Shown: one piece after another, positions 27,878 to 36,041 of the stretch
Layout of the letters: every line of letters begins with the position of its first letter
Numbering within the stretch: the first letter of the stretch is position 1
DNA from: Algicola sagamiensis DSM 14643
GTDB taxonomy: Bacteria > Pseudomonadota > Gammaproteobacteria > Enterobacterales > Alteromonadaceae
Length of the DNA: 64,000 bases
Reading direction: 5' to 3'
Assembly: GCF_000374485.1 (NCBI RefSeq)
Contig: NZ_KB894491.1
Coordinates: forward strand, 558,546 to 622,545
Program-made: the position numbers and the translations under genes
The notes under the pieces: generated by a model
What the model was told of the DNA's origin: nothing
What the model saw: the letters and a program-made list of their open reading frames with translations, nothing else
The model's database searches: none

Positions 27878-28996
27878 TTACAATTTTGGTTCCAACGCCT
27901 CAAGTACTGCCGATTCGGGGATCTTATTCACCCAGTCACGGCCTTTCTCAGTGATGAGTATCTTTATTTTATCTGTCTCAATCGGTGCCCAATGTTTTGT
28001 AACCCCACGAACAAGCGCCACCATAGGTTTACCTAAACCTTGTGCGAAATGCATAATTGCTGTTTCGACCGTCAGCACAACATCTGCTTGATCAATCATA
28101 GCTGGCAATTCAAAGAAGTCTGTTTTTGCAGTAAACACTAAAACCTTTCCTTTCGGTATATCTGTGGCTTGATCAATTTGCATCTTCACTGCATCAAGTT
28201 GATCTGGTGGTACATTGATCACAAAGCACCAATGTTCGTTCGCCTGATGGATCTTCTGAATCACGGAAAAAACTGACTCCAGTGGCCAATCTCTCTTTTT
28301 TGAGGATGACAAATGATTAATCAGTATCACCTTTGTATCAACTGGAAGCTGTTGTGTGGATTTCCATTGCTGTAAATCAGTATGAACTTTCTCTTTCAAC
28401 GGCTCTGGATAGCTCAGTGTGGGTTGCTTTTCCTCTTCTGTGAGCGATAAACCGACCAAGCGCTGAAAGTGATAGTTGTATAATTCAATGACGTGAGGAT
28501 ATTGACCACCTGGTAATAAGCAATCTTCAAATAGGTAGTGTCCATCAAGCTTTGAAAAGTGGTATAACTTGCGCAGTGGTTTATTCATCACTTCATGCTT
28601 TGTGCCAACAACAACCGCTTGCTTGCCAATCATTCGTGCATACTTGGCAAATCGCTCAGTTCTTAGGTTCGCTACAAAAAAAACAGCATCATAATTTTCT
28701 GCCAATGCATCAGTAATCAATCCATCAAACTCTTCCTGTGAGCGCGAAATTGGATAAATCTTTGATGCAAATCCCTCAAATGTTATCCAGTCTGTTAAAG
28801 CTGTATTTCGCCCAGACTGAAAACTCTTTTTCTTCCGTTTAAAATCTTCCAACCAGATATCGAGCTGGATCTGCGGGTATTTTTTTTTCAACGCTTTCAA
28901 AAACGTTTTTTGATAATAAAAATCGCCTAATGCGAGGTGCGTCATAAATAGGACTTTCTTTGGCGATTGAAAGAAAGATTCAGGAATTAGAGACAT
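27878..28996 (-). CDS. Glycosyltransferase family 9 (heptosyltransferase-like) protein
   Basis: 372 residues of the GT9 type: N-terminal THLALGDFYYQKTFLKAL resembles the first beta-alpha unit of ADP-heptose:LPS heptosyltransferases, and the C-terminal domain has the donor-site pattern DVVLTVETAIMHFAQGLGKPMVALV. In the middle NHLSSSKKRDWPLESV replaces the usual G-A-S-x-x-K-x-W element. It could add a heptose or another sugar to lipopolysaccharide core. It lies alone after dxs, away from other LPS genes, so acceptor and donor are unknown. Confidence 0.82.
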   Translation of the reverse strand: MSLIPESFFQSPKKVLFMTHLALGDFYYQKTFLKALKKKYPQIQLDIWLEDFKRKKKSFQSGRNTALTDWITFEGFASKIYPISRSQEEFDGLITDALAENYDAVFFVANLRTERFAKYARMIGKQAVVVGTKHEVMNKPLRKLYHFSKLDGHYLFEDCLLPGGQYPHVIELYNYHFQRLVGLSLTEEEKQPTLSYPEPLKEKVHTDLQQWKSTQQLPVDTKVILINHLSSSKKRDWPLESVFSVIQKIHQANEHWCFVINVPPDQLDAVKMQIDQATDIPKGKVLVFTAKTDFFELPAMIDQADVVLTVETAIMHFAQGLGKPMVALVRGVTKHWAPIETDKIKILITEKGRDWVNKIPESAVLEALEPKL

Positions 28997-29027
28997 AATA
29001 GGACCAGTTGTGTCATTGGCTTGATGG

Positions 29028-29069
29028 GTTGTCAGCAGCGTGGCTTTTTAACTTCTACCTGCCGACAAC
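29028..29069 (-). other. Long hairpin between dxs and the glycosyltransferase gene
   Basis: 11-base stem GTTGTCxGCAG with one G-U wobble and a 20-base loop. No T-run follows on the minus strand. It may limit read-through or protect the upstream mRNA 3' end. Confidence 0.45.
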
Positions 29070-29075
29070 ACATTT

Positions 29076-30941
29076 TTATTTATTCTTAAATGCAATAATC
29101 TGCTGGTGAATCCCTTCAACCGTCATGCCATATTGTGCATACATTTCTGGCTGTGTGCCATGTTTAATAAATTCGTCAGGGTAACCTAGGTTAAGTACCG
29201 ACACTGGGGACTTATTCCGAAGGACCCATTCATTCACACCGCTTCCTGCACCACCATTGATCACACCGTCTTCTAGAGTCACCAGCAGAGTATGTTCAGC
29301 AACCAATAATGCCAACATTTCTTCATCCAGAGGTTTCACAAAGCGCATATCGACAACAGTCGCATTCAGCTGTTCTGCGACAGTTTCGGCCTCTGAAAGG
29401 AAGATACCAAAATTCAAAATAGCAATCTCTTTTCCTTTCTGAATTTTGCGTGCCTTACCAATTTCAAGTGATGACATCTCTGTTTCAATCACGACACCTG
29501 GACCCGTTCCTCTTGGGTAACGAACAACACTTGGTTGCTGAAGACGATGGCCCGTGAATAACATTTGACGGCACTCATTTTCATCCGCTGGTGCCATGAT
29601 CACCAAATTTGGAATGCAGCGTAAAAATGGTAAATCAAAAGTCCCTTGATGGGTCTCCCCATCTGCCCCCACAATACCTGCACGGTCAACTGCAAACAAT
29701 ACCGGAAGATTCTGTAGTGCAACATCATGAATCAACTGATCATACGCGCGCTGTAAAAAAGTTGAGTAAATTGCAACAACAGGGTTGTACCCTTCGCACG
29801 CAAAGCCTGCACCTAGAGTCACCGCATGTTGCTCTGCAATCGCTGCATCAAAATACTGCTCAGGGTATTCTTTAGAAAAGCGAACCATCCCCGACCCTTC
29901 ACGCATTGCAGGTGTTATCGCAACAAGTTTTGGATCTTGAGCAGCCATATCACACAGCCAATCTCCAAAAATCTTTGAATAGGTTGGGCTTGGTGCAGAC
30001 TTCTTAGGAAGAGAAACTTCTTGAGGGTTAAACTTTGGTACCGCATGATACCCAATCGGATCCTGCTCCGCAGGTTCATACCCTTTCCCTTTCTTCGTAA
30101 CAACATGCAGGATTTGTGGCCCTTTTAGCTCACGCATATTTCGCAGCGTATCGACGAGACCATCCACATCATGCCCATCAATTGGGCCGATATAATTAAA
30201 GCCAAACTCTTCAAAAATTGTCCCTGGAACAACCATTCCTTTGATATGTTCTTCTGCACGGCTTGCCAGTTCTTTAATCGGCGGCATTCCACTGAGCAGC
30301 TTTTTACTTCCTTCACGAAATGACGCATAAAAACTACCGGATAAAATCCGTGCAAAATGGCTGTTTAAAGCACCGACATTTTCTGAAATGGACATTTCAT
30401 TGTCATTCAGCACCACCAGCATATCTGACTTAATATCACCAGCGTGGTTGAGTGCCTCAAATGCCATTCCTGCGGTCATTGCGCCATCGCCAATTACTGC
30501 AACAACACGTCGATTTTTTTCTTCGCGTTCTGCTGCAACTGCCATCGCCAGCGCTGCACTGATTGACGTACTTGAGTGTCCAACACTAAACGTATCGTAC
30601 TCACTTTCTCCACGATATGGGAAAGGATGCAACCCATCTTTTTGACGGATCGTCGCAAGTTGATCGCGCCTTCCAGTCAGGACTTTATGTGGGTACGCCT
30701 GATGGCCAACATCCCATACCAAGCGATCAAAAGGGGTTTCGTAAACATAATGAAGTGCAACGGTAAGCTCAACTGTGCCCAAACCCGATGCAAAATGGCC
30801 GCTACTGCGGCTGACAGAATTGAGAAGGTAATCACGAAGTTCGTGACAGATCTCTGGCAGCTTATGCTGGGGTAGCTTTCTTAATAAATCCGGCGTATCT
30901 AACTGCTGTAACAACGGATAGTCGTCGATTTTTACGGTCAT
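29076..30941 (-). CDS. dxs: 1-deoxy-D-xylulose-5-phosphate synthase
   Basis: Thiamine-diphosphate enzyme that joins pyruvate and glyceraldehyde 3-phosphate, the entry step of the MEP isoprenoid pathway. 621 residues, normal length. TPP-binding motif from [18 protein letters not shown] to VVLNDN (about 152-182), transketolase central domain with catalytic Glu in [13 protein letters not shown] (about 369), and a C-terminal transketolase domain. It follows ispA by 15 bases (xseB-ispA-dxs operon), feeding the same pathway as dxr and uppS elsewhere in the window. Confidence 0.97.
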   Translation of the reverse strand: MTVKIDDYPLLQQLDTPDLLRKLPQHKLPEICHELRDYLLNSVSRSSGHFASGLGTVELTVALHYVYETPFDRLVWDVGHQAYPHKVLTGRRDQLATIRQKDGLHPFPYRGESEYDTFSVGHSSTSISAALAMAVAAEREEKNRRVVAVIGDGAMTAGMAFEALNHAGDIKSDMLVVLNDNEMSISENVGALNSHFARILSGSFYASFREGSKKLLSGMPPIKELASRAEEHIKGMVVPGTIFEEFGFNYIGPIDGHDVDGLVDTLRNMRELKGPQILHVVTKKGKGYEPAEQDPIGYHAVPKFNPQEVSLPKKSAPSPTYSKIFGDWLCDMAAQDPKLVAITPAMREGSGMVRFSKEYPEQYFDAAIAEQHAVTLGAGFACEGYNPVVAIYSTFLQRAYDQLIHDVALQNLPVLFAVDRAGIVGADGETHQGTFDLPFLRCIPNLVIMAPADENECRQMLFTGHRLQQPSVVRYPRGTGPGVVIETEMSSLEIGKARKIQKGKEIAILNFGIFLSEAETVAEQLNATVVDMRFVKPLDEEMLALLVAEHTLLVTLEDGVINGGAGSGVNEWVLRNKSPVSVLNLGYPDEFIKHGTQPEMYAQYGMTVEGIHQQIIAFKNK

Positions 30942-30956
30942 CGCAATAAACTACTT

Positions 30957-31853
30957 TTAGTGATCTCTGTGAATAATAAATGTTGCAAAGTCAGACAGCG
31001 CTTTCATGTCATGTTGTTTGAGAGATGCGAGTGCAGCTTGTGCGAGTCTGACATGCTCTTGCGCGCTATGTTGGGCTTCATCCAATCCGAGTCGTGCAAC
31101 ATAAGTTGATTTTTCTGCGGCTTCGTCCGAGCCTTGTGGTTTTCCGATTACTGCCGTTTCACCAACCACGTCAAGGATATCATCCTGAATTTGAAACGCC
31201 AGACCAATATGATGCGCATAAGTACGTAAAGCTTGAAATTCATCACTATCTTGCAGGTAACCAGCCGAAACTGCGCCCATTGTGACGGAGGCTTCAATCA
31301 ATGCGCCCGTTTTTAATGTATGAATTTGCGTTAACGCATCCAAGTTAATTTGCTTTCCGGTAGAGGCCAAGTCCAGCGCTTGTCCACCGCACATCCCTTC
31401 GTAACCCGTTGCTTTAGATAATATCCTGACCCAAGCCACTATCGTTTCAGCAGCAATGTCCGATGAAGTACTCAATACATCATAAGCAAGTGTTTGTAGT
31501 GTATCACCAACCAAAATCGCGGTTGCTTCATCAAATGCAACGTGACAAGTTGGTTTCCCACGACGTAGATCATCATTATCCAACGCAGGAAGATCATCAT
31601 GAACGAGACTATAGGTATGTATCAACTCAACCGCAGCTGCCGGATAATCCAATAAAGCAGCGGACGCTCCAAGCGCCAAACCAGATTGATAAACCAAAAA
31701 AGGACGGATACGTTTCCCACCAGCTTGCACTACATAAGTGAGTGCTTCCATCAACTTTGGGTCGTTGATATGTAATCGTTCAAGGTACATGATCAGATTT
31801 CGAGAAACCCGTTGCTGTAATACCTCTAAATTCATGACTGCCTCTAAGTTCAT
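30957..31853 (-). CDS. ispA: Farnesyl diphosphate synthase (geranyltranstransferase)
   Basis: Condenses IPP with DMAPP and GPP to give farnesyl diphosphate. 298 residues from the first ATG. First Asp-rich motif in LVHDDLPALDNDD (about 92-104) and second in QIQDDILDVVG (about 227-237). Two in-frame ATGs, at 31853 and 31835, each sit behind the same AGAGG ribosome site because 18 bases are tandemly duplicated; either or both may be used (298 or 292 residues). Confidence 0.96.
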   Translation of the reverse strand: MNLEAVMNLEVLQQRVSRNLIMYLERLHINDPKLMEALTYVVQAGGKRIRPFLVYQSGLALGASAALLDYPAAAVELIHTYSLVHDDLPALDNDDLRRGKPTCHVAFDEATAILVGDTLQTLAYDVLSTSSDIAAETIVAWVRILSKATGYEGMCGGQALDLASTGKQINLDALTQIHTLKTGALIEASVTMGAVSAGYLQDSDEFQALRTYAHHIGLAFQIQDDILDVVGETAVIGKPQGSDEAAEKSTYVARLGLDEAQHSAQEHVRLAQAALASLKQHDMKALSDFATFIIHRDH

Positions 31854-31865
31854 GACTGCCTCTAA
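31824..31865 (-). repeat. 18-bp tandem duplication carrying ribosome site and start codon of ispA
   Basis: Minus strand: TTTAGAGGCAGTCATGAA, repeated as CTTAGAGGCAGTCATGAA, then a partial third copy TTTAGAGGTA. The unit is a multiple of three, so it adds MNLEAV in frame and duplicates the whole initiation region. Confidence 0.8.
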
Positions 31866-31917
31866 ACTAGTCTCTGCTTACTAACTCATTTGCTTGTAAT
31901 TGATAAATAAAAAGGGA

Positions 31918-32163
31918 CTACCCGTTTTCTGACTCTACGTTGAAGTTTTCCAATGTACCTTTTTCCTCAAGTAGGATCTGTACCTTTTGTTGAGCGGCTT
32001 TCAATTTAGATTGGCTGGATTGAGAAAGCTGGATCCCACGTTCAAAATATTTTAAAGAATCTTCAAGCGTTAGCGAACCGGACTCCAACTGAGACACGAT
32101 TTGTTCCAATTCTTCAATAGAGGCTTCAAAAGACATATTTTCAGGTTTTTTAGCAGCCATCAT
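31918..32163 (-). CDS. xseB: Exodeoxyribonuclease VII small subunit
   Basis: 81-residue acidic helical protein; SFEASIEELEQIVSQLESG and LEDSLKYFERGIQL are the family signature. Binds XseA to form exonuclease VII for single-strand DNA degradation. Starts at either of two adjacent ATGs after GAGGG. First gene of the xseB-ispA-dxs operon, divergent from pomAB as in vibrios. Confidence 0.95.
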   Translation of the reverse strand: MMAAKKPENMSFEASIEELEQIVSQLESGSLTLEDSLKYFERGIQLSQSSQSKLKAAQQKVQILLEEKGTLENFNVESENG

Positions 32164-32318
32164 CGACCCTCATGGTGGAAATTATGGCGCAAAGTTACCT
32201 CAGCCCTCAGCTTGGGTCAATCCTCCTTTGCATACTAAATCTTCTTTCAGATCAATCTCATTTTCTTCAGTGTTGAAATATCAGCCAGCAAGTGACGTTT
32301 TTTGTACGTTCGAAGGGT

Positions 32319-32345
32319 TAAACTTTCAGGAATACTTGCCGATAT
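32319..32345 (+). promoter_or_regulatory. Sigma-28 (FliA)-type promoter of pomAB
   Basis: TAAACTTT, 11-base spacer, GCCGATAT. The consensus of the flagellar sigma factor is TAAAGTTT-N11-GCCGATAA, so 14 of 16 bases match at the exact spacing. It lies about 64 bases before the pomA start, as expected for a late flagellar motor operon. Confidence 0.75.
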
Positions 32346-32408
32346 TATCAGGTGTTATAAGATAATAAAAAAACTAGTTTTTATTGCGTCCCATCAAGGA
32401 GAATTTCA

Positions 32409-33173
32409 TTGGATATAGCAACGCTGGTCGGTATTTTGGGTGCGATTGGATTCGTACTTATGGCTATGGTCCTGGGTGGTGAACTAGGCATGTTTGTCGA
32501 TGTCCCTTCTGTGTTGATCGTCTTTTGTGGCTCCTTATTTGTTGTATTGTCCATGTATAATATGGGGCAATTTTTCGGCGCAGGGAAAATTGCGGGTAAA
32601 GCATTTTTCTTTAAAATAGAATCTCCTGAAGAACTCATCGAAAAATCCGTTGAGCTTGCTGATGCAGCTCGTAAAGGCGGCTTTCTTGCCTTAGAAGAGG
32701 CAGAAATATCTAATGGATTTATGCAAAAAGGTGTCGACATGCTCGTCGACGGGCATGATGCAGAAGTTGTGCGGGCGACCCTGCAAAAAGACATTAACCA
32801 GACCACTGAACGACACGAAATGGGGATTGGTATTTTTAAGTCTTTAGGTGATGTCGCTCCTGCAATGGGGATGATTGGAACTCTAATTGGCTTGGTCGCT
32901 ATGCTTTCAAATATGGATGATCCCAAGGCCATTGGACCCGCCATGGCTGTTGCACTCCTCACAACACTCTATGGTGCATTTTTAGCGAATGTTATCGCAA
33001 TCCCGGTTTCCAATAAACTTGCACTGCGTATGGCCGAAGAAAAATTAAATCAATCTTTAATTCTGGACGCAATTTTGGGCATTCAAGATGGTCAGAATCC
33101 AAGAGTGATTGAAGGAATTTTGAAGAACTACATTGCTGAATCTAAACGTGGCAGCAGTGAGCCAGACGAGTAA
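32409..33173 (+). CDS. pomA: Flagellar motor stator protein PomA (sodium type)
   Basis: Inner-membrane stator subunit that, with PomB, conducts ions and generates flagellar torque. 254 residues, four membrane segments (about 5-25, 30-50, 150-172, 180-203) and a cytoplasmic loop between. The pattern GDVAPAMGMIGTLIGLVAML precedes helix 3-4. The start is TTG (LDIATLVG), with a perfect AAGGAGA site seven bases upstream; no ATG would give a full protein. Sodium use is inferred from similarity to Vibrio PomA and the neighbouring PomB. Confidence 0.94.
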   Translation: MDIATLVGILGAIGFVLMAMVLGGELGMFVDVPSVLIVFCGSLFVVLSMYNMGQFFGAGKIAGKAFFFKIESPEELIEKSVELADAARKGGFLALEEAEISNGFMQKGVDMLVDGHDAEVVRATLQKDINQTTERHEMGIGIFKSLGDVAPAMGMIGTLIGLVAMLSNMDDPKAIGPAMAVALLTTLYGAFLANVIAIPVSNKLALRMAEEKLNQSLILDAILGIQDGQNPRVIEGILKNYIAESKRGSSEPDE

Positions 33174-33178
33174 ATATC

Positions 33179-34102
33179 ATGAGTGATGAAGAAGAGTGTA
33201 AATGTCCCCCACCCGGTCTGCCCGCTTGGATGGGAACGTTTGCTGATCTCATGTCGCTACTGATGTGTTTCTTTGTCTTGCTTTTGGCTTTCTCAGAGAT
33301 GGATGTTTTAAAATTCAAACAGATTGCTGGCTCGATGAAGTTTGCATTTGGTGTCCAAAATAAGTTAGAAGTCAAAGACATTCCAAAAGGCACCAGCGTG
33401 ATTGCGATGGAGTTTCGTCCAGGCCGTCCTGATCCAACACCGATAGAAACGATTCAGCAACAAACCGTCGAAATGACCCAGCAAATCCTTGAATTTCAGG
33501 CAGGAGAGGAAGACTCTGCGGGAGGACGTCAGAAGCAACGTGGAAATCAACGTGGTGGTTCCTCAAAGAGTACAGCGAAGCAAGAGTCCCAAAAAAGCTC
33601 GAAGCAATCTTCCCAAACACAAGTCAATCAAATGGTGAAAAAGATAGCAGAGCAACTGGAAAAACAAATCTTAGATGGTGCAATTGAGCTTGAATCCCTC
33701 GGGCAACAAATCATCATTCGGATCCGTGAGAAAGGCTCTTTCCCTTCTGGCTCTGGCTTCTTGCAACCGAAATTCAAGCCTATTATTCAACAAGTCGCAG
33801 TATTATTGAATGATGTGCCCGGTGAGATCACAGTTTCCGGACATACCGATAATGTCCAAGTCAGTTCAGAGCTCTACCAAAACAACTGGGATTTATCTGC
33901 ACAAAGAGCGGTTGCAGTCGCGAATGAAATGATTAAAGCACCCAAGTTTGACGAAAACCGAGTCGTTGTTGTGGGGCATGGTGCAACACGCTCTCTTGTT
34001 CCAAATAACAGTGATATCAACCGAAGAAGAAATCGCCGTGTAGAGATTTCTATCATGCAAGGTAAGGCAAAAGAGTCCAAGGAAATGGAGCTAACCCAAT
34101 AA
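33179..34102 (+). CDS. pomB: Flagellar motor stator protein PomB
   Basis: Stator partner of PomA, 307 residues. The N-terminus PPPGLPAWMGTFADLMSLLM contains the ion-binding Asp at residue 23 inside the single membrane helix, as in Vibrio PomB D24. Residues about 100-150 are polar and Q/S/K-rich (linker), and the C-terminal OmpA-like domain (about 170-295) anchors to peptidoglycan (SGHTDNVQVSS, NRRRNRRVEI). Five bases after pomA. Confidence 0.95.
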   Translation: MSDEEECKCPPPGLPAWMGTFADLMSLLMCFFVLLLAFSEMDVLKFKQIAGSMKFAFGVQNKLEVKDIPKGTSVIAMEFRPGRPDPTPIETIQQQTVEMTQQILEFQAGEEDSAGGRQKQRGNQRGGSSKSTAKQESQKSSKQSSQTQVNQMVKKIAEQLEKQILDGAIELESLGQQIIIRIREKGSFPSGSGFLQPKFKPIIQQVAVLLNDVPGEITVSGHTDNVQVSSELYQNNWDLSAQRAVAVANEMIKAPKFDENRVVVVGHGATRSLVPNNSDINRRRNRRVEISIMQGKAKESKEMELTQ

Positions 34103-34120
34103 TCTCCGTCTAAGCTTAGA

Positions 34121-34150
34121 AAGCCAGCTTTGCCAGCAACTGGTTTTCTT
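34121..34150 (+). terminator. Probable terminator of pomAB
   Basis: Stem AAGCCAG/CTGGTTT with one G-U pair and a nested CCAG/CTGG hairpin, followed by TTTTCTTG. It lies 18 bases after the pomB stop and just before the globin gene. Confidence 0.5.
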
Positions 34151-34180
34151 GTTCACTAAAAATGAAAAAAGGAGTTGGGA

Positions 34181-34549
34181 ATGACTTCACTCTACGACAA
34201 ACTCGGTGGTGATGCAGCCATTGATGCTGCGGTTGAGCTCTTCTACCAAAAAGTTCTTGCTGATAATCGCATCAAACACTTCTTTGAAGGGGTTGATATG
34301 CAAAAACAAGCTTCACATCAAAAACGCTTTTTAACTTATGCGTTTGGAGGCTCCGACAATTATCCTGGGAAATCTATGCGGCAGGCACACCAGCGCCTCG
34401 TTGATGATTTAGGTATGAACGATAACCATTTTGATGCTGTGATAGAAAATTTAGGTGCAACACTACAGGAACTGAACGTACCCAATGAACTGATTCAAGA
34501 AGCTGCGAATATCGCAGAGTCAATTCGTGCAGATGTTTTGTGTCGATAA
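34181..34549 (+). CDS. Truncated haemoglobin, group 1 type
   Basis: 122-residue 2-over-2 globin. LYDKLGGDAAIDAAVELFYQ is the family N-terminus, and the proximal heme His is in MRQAHQRL (about 70). F and Y near residues 22-23 (helix B) may line the distal pocket. Start at the ATG with GGAG six bases upstream rather than the TTG two codons earlier. Group 1 globins bind O2 or NO; the role here, perhaps NO detoxification, is inferred. Monocistronic. Confidence 0.9.
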   Translation: MTSLYDKLGGDAAIDAAVELFYQKVLADNRIKHFFEGVDMQKQASHQKRFLTYAFGGSDNYPGKSMRQAHQRLVDDLGMNDNHFDAVIENLGATLQELNVPNELIQEAANIAESIRADVLCR

Positions 34550-34679
34550 GCAATAACCAACCGTTAGAATTCACTCTATCCCAATAAAACAAACTCCTTA
34601 AATCACAAATCAGTTCAGGATTGTTCTCACTCGGGCGATACGAATGAAAAAACAATCACTGAACATACGGTTGAAAAAG

Positions 34680-35690
34680 TTACTTCTTAAATTCCTTCAT
34701 GAGTTGTGTTTGTAGGTTTGGAGGCGTCCCTTTGATGGTCAACGTATCTGTATTCGGATCATATAAAATTCGTTCACCCAACAAGCGCTGATCAAAATTG
34801 ATGGATAACCCCCCACCTTGCCCAGCATATTTCACGAGAGTGCGGATCGTTTTATTATCGACGGGGAAGGACGCTTCTAATTCATATCCTTGCTGATTGT
34901 AAAAGGAGTCGAACGCTTCTTCTTGATCATCCCCAACAATCGTTGAGATCTCCTGCACAGTCGCGTCTTCGCCAAATTTCACTTTGTCAGCACAATAGCT
35001 GTAAAGTTCCTGTCGAACCTGCTGCTTTTCTTCCTTATCGAGCTGACAAACATCCATATAATCATCTACTGCTTCGAGCATATTTTGACTTTGCACCTTC
35101 GCTTCAATCACTTCTTCGCAGCCAAGGAAGTCCAAGAAAAAATCGGCGACTTTACGCCCTGCTCTTCCTTTAATAAAAGAAATATAGCGGCCATTTTCAG
35201 CATCCATTTCCCAATCACTCAGATTGATCCTTGACGCAAGCTGTAGCTGCCCCAGATCCAAATGACGCGATACAAGCACCTGCATTTCTTGATCAACGGA
35301 AAAGTGCTCTTTAACACTTAACATGGCGACCAGAAGGTACTCTGTTGCGAGAAACTCATAATGACAAAATAAAAGGTATCCGGTCTCTGGGAAGTGATAT
35401 TGATTCAGCTCATTCACAAACAACCGAGTCGCTTCGCTCGAAAAATGGGTAAAGTTTTCAGATGACGTTCGGTACCCTTGCAACTCAGATGCAAAGCGTT
35501 GGCTTTTTTCTGCACGGAATTCACAAAAGCCCTTGGAAGGTTTCCCAGAATAGGTGTGGTGTAATTGGCCAACGAATGCAGAAATTTTCTCGCTTAGCTC
35601 TATTTTTTGATCACAGATCAGCGCTTTAGAATCTTCATCTTCGCGTTTTTCTATGTAGTTTAAAACGATATCACGTACAATTAACGACAT
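34680..35690 (-). CDS. yejK: Nucleoid-associated protein YejK/NdpA
   Basis: 336 residues, the normal length for the NdpA (37-kDa nucleoid-associated) family. Family patterns seen include YLLFCHYEFLATEYLLVAML and YISFIKGRAGRKVADFFLDFLGC. Function in chromosome organisation is only loosely defined. Divergent from yejL, the same arrangement as in E. coli and vibrios. Confidence 0.92.
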   Translation of the reverse strand: MSLIVRDIVLNYIEKREDEDSKALICDQKIELSEKISAFVGQLHHTYSGKPSKGFCEFRAEKSQRFASELQGYRTSSENFTHFSSEATRLFVNELNQYHFPETGYLLFCHYEFLATEYLLVAMLSVKEHFSVDQEMQVLVSRHLDLGQLQLASRINLSDWEMDAENGRYISFIKGRAGRKVADFFLDFLGCEEVIEAKVQSQNMLEAVDDYMDVCQLDKEEKQQVRQELYSYCADKVKFGEDATVQEISTIVGDDQEEAFDSFYNQQGYELEASFPVDNKTIRTLVKYAGQGGGLSINFDQRLLGERILYDPNTDTLTIKGTPPNLQTQLMKEFKK

Positions 35691-35757
35691 TAGTTTTACT
35701 TTTGCCTTCTAAAATATGCTAATATCCGCTGCTATTGTTTTGAAGTGACACAAAAAT

Positions 35758-35970
35758 ATGCCAATTAAATCCAAATATAGTAACGAAGAAATTGAAACAG
35801 TTATCAATGAGTTACTCGCCGTTGTTGCGAAAAACAACCTGAACACAGATGCCGCACTGATGTGCCTTGGCAATGCAGCGAGCCATATTATCAATAATCA
35901 TTTCGATGATAAACAAAAGACCATCATTGCAGAAAAATTTGCAGAAGCACTGGTTGCTTCCACAAGATAG
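35758..35970 (+). CDS. yejL: YejL family protein (UPF0352)
   Basis: 70-residue helical protein: KYSNEEIETVINELLAVVAK and DAALMCLGNAASHIIN are the family signature. Function unknown. Shares the divergent promoter region with yejK and precedes yejM; a hairpin at 35981-36002 lies between. Confidence 0.92.
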   Translation: MPIKSKYSNEEIETVINELLAVVAKNNLNTDAALMCLGNAASHIINNHFDDKQKTIIAEKFAEALVASTR

Positions 35971-35980
35971 TCAGCTATTC

Positions 35981-36002
35981 ACCCGGGCCAGCAAACCCGG
36001 GT
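35981..36002 (+). terminator. Hairpin between yejL and yejM
   Basis: Stem ACCCGGG/CCCGGGT with an eight-base loop, followed by TTT and A-rich sequence. Partial termination or attenuation before yejM is likely. Confidence 0.55.
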
Positions 36003-36041
36003 TTAAAAAAATAAAAAATTTATACAAATAAAATTTGGGGA

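Noticed and set aside
32381-32962. 193-codon open frame on the minus strand
   Set aside because: Antisense to pomA, which has a clear promoter, ribosome site and family match.
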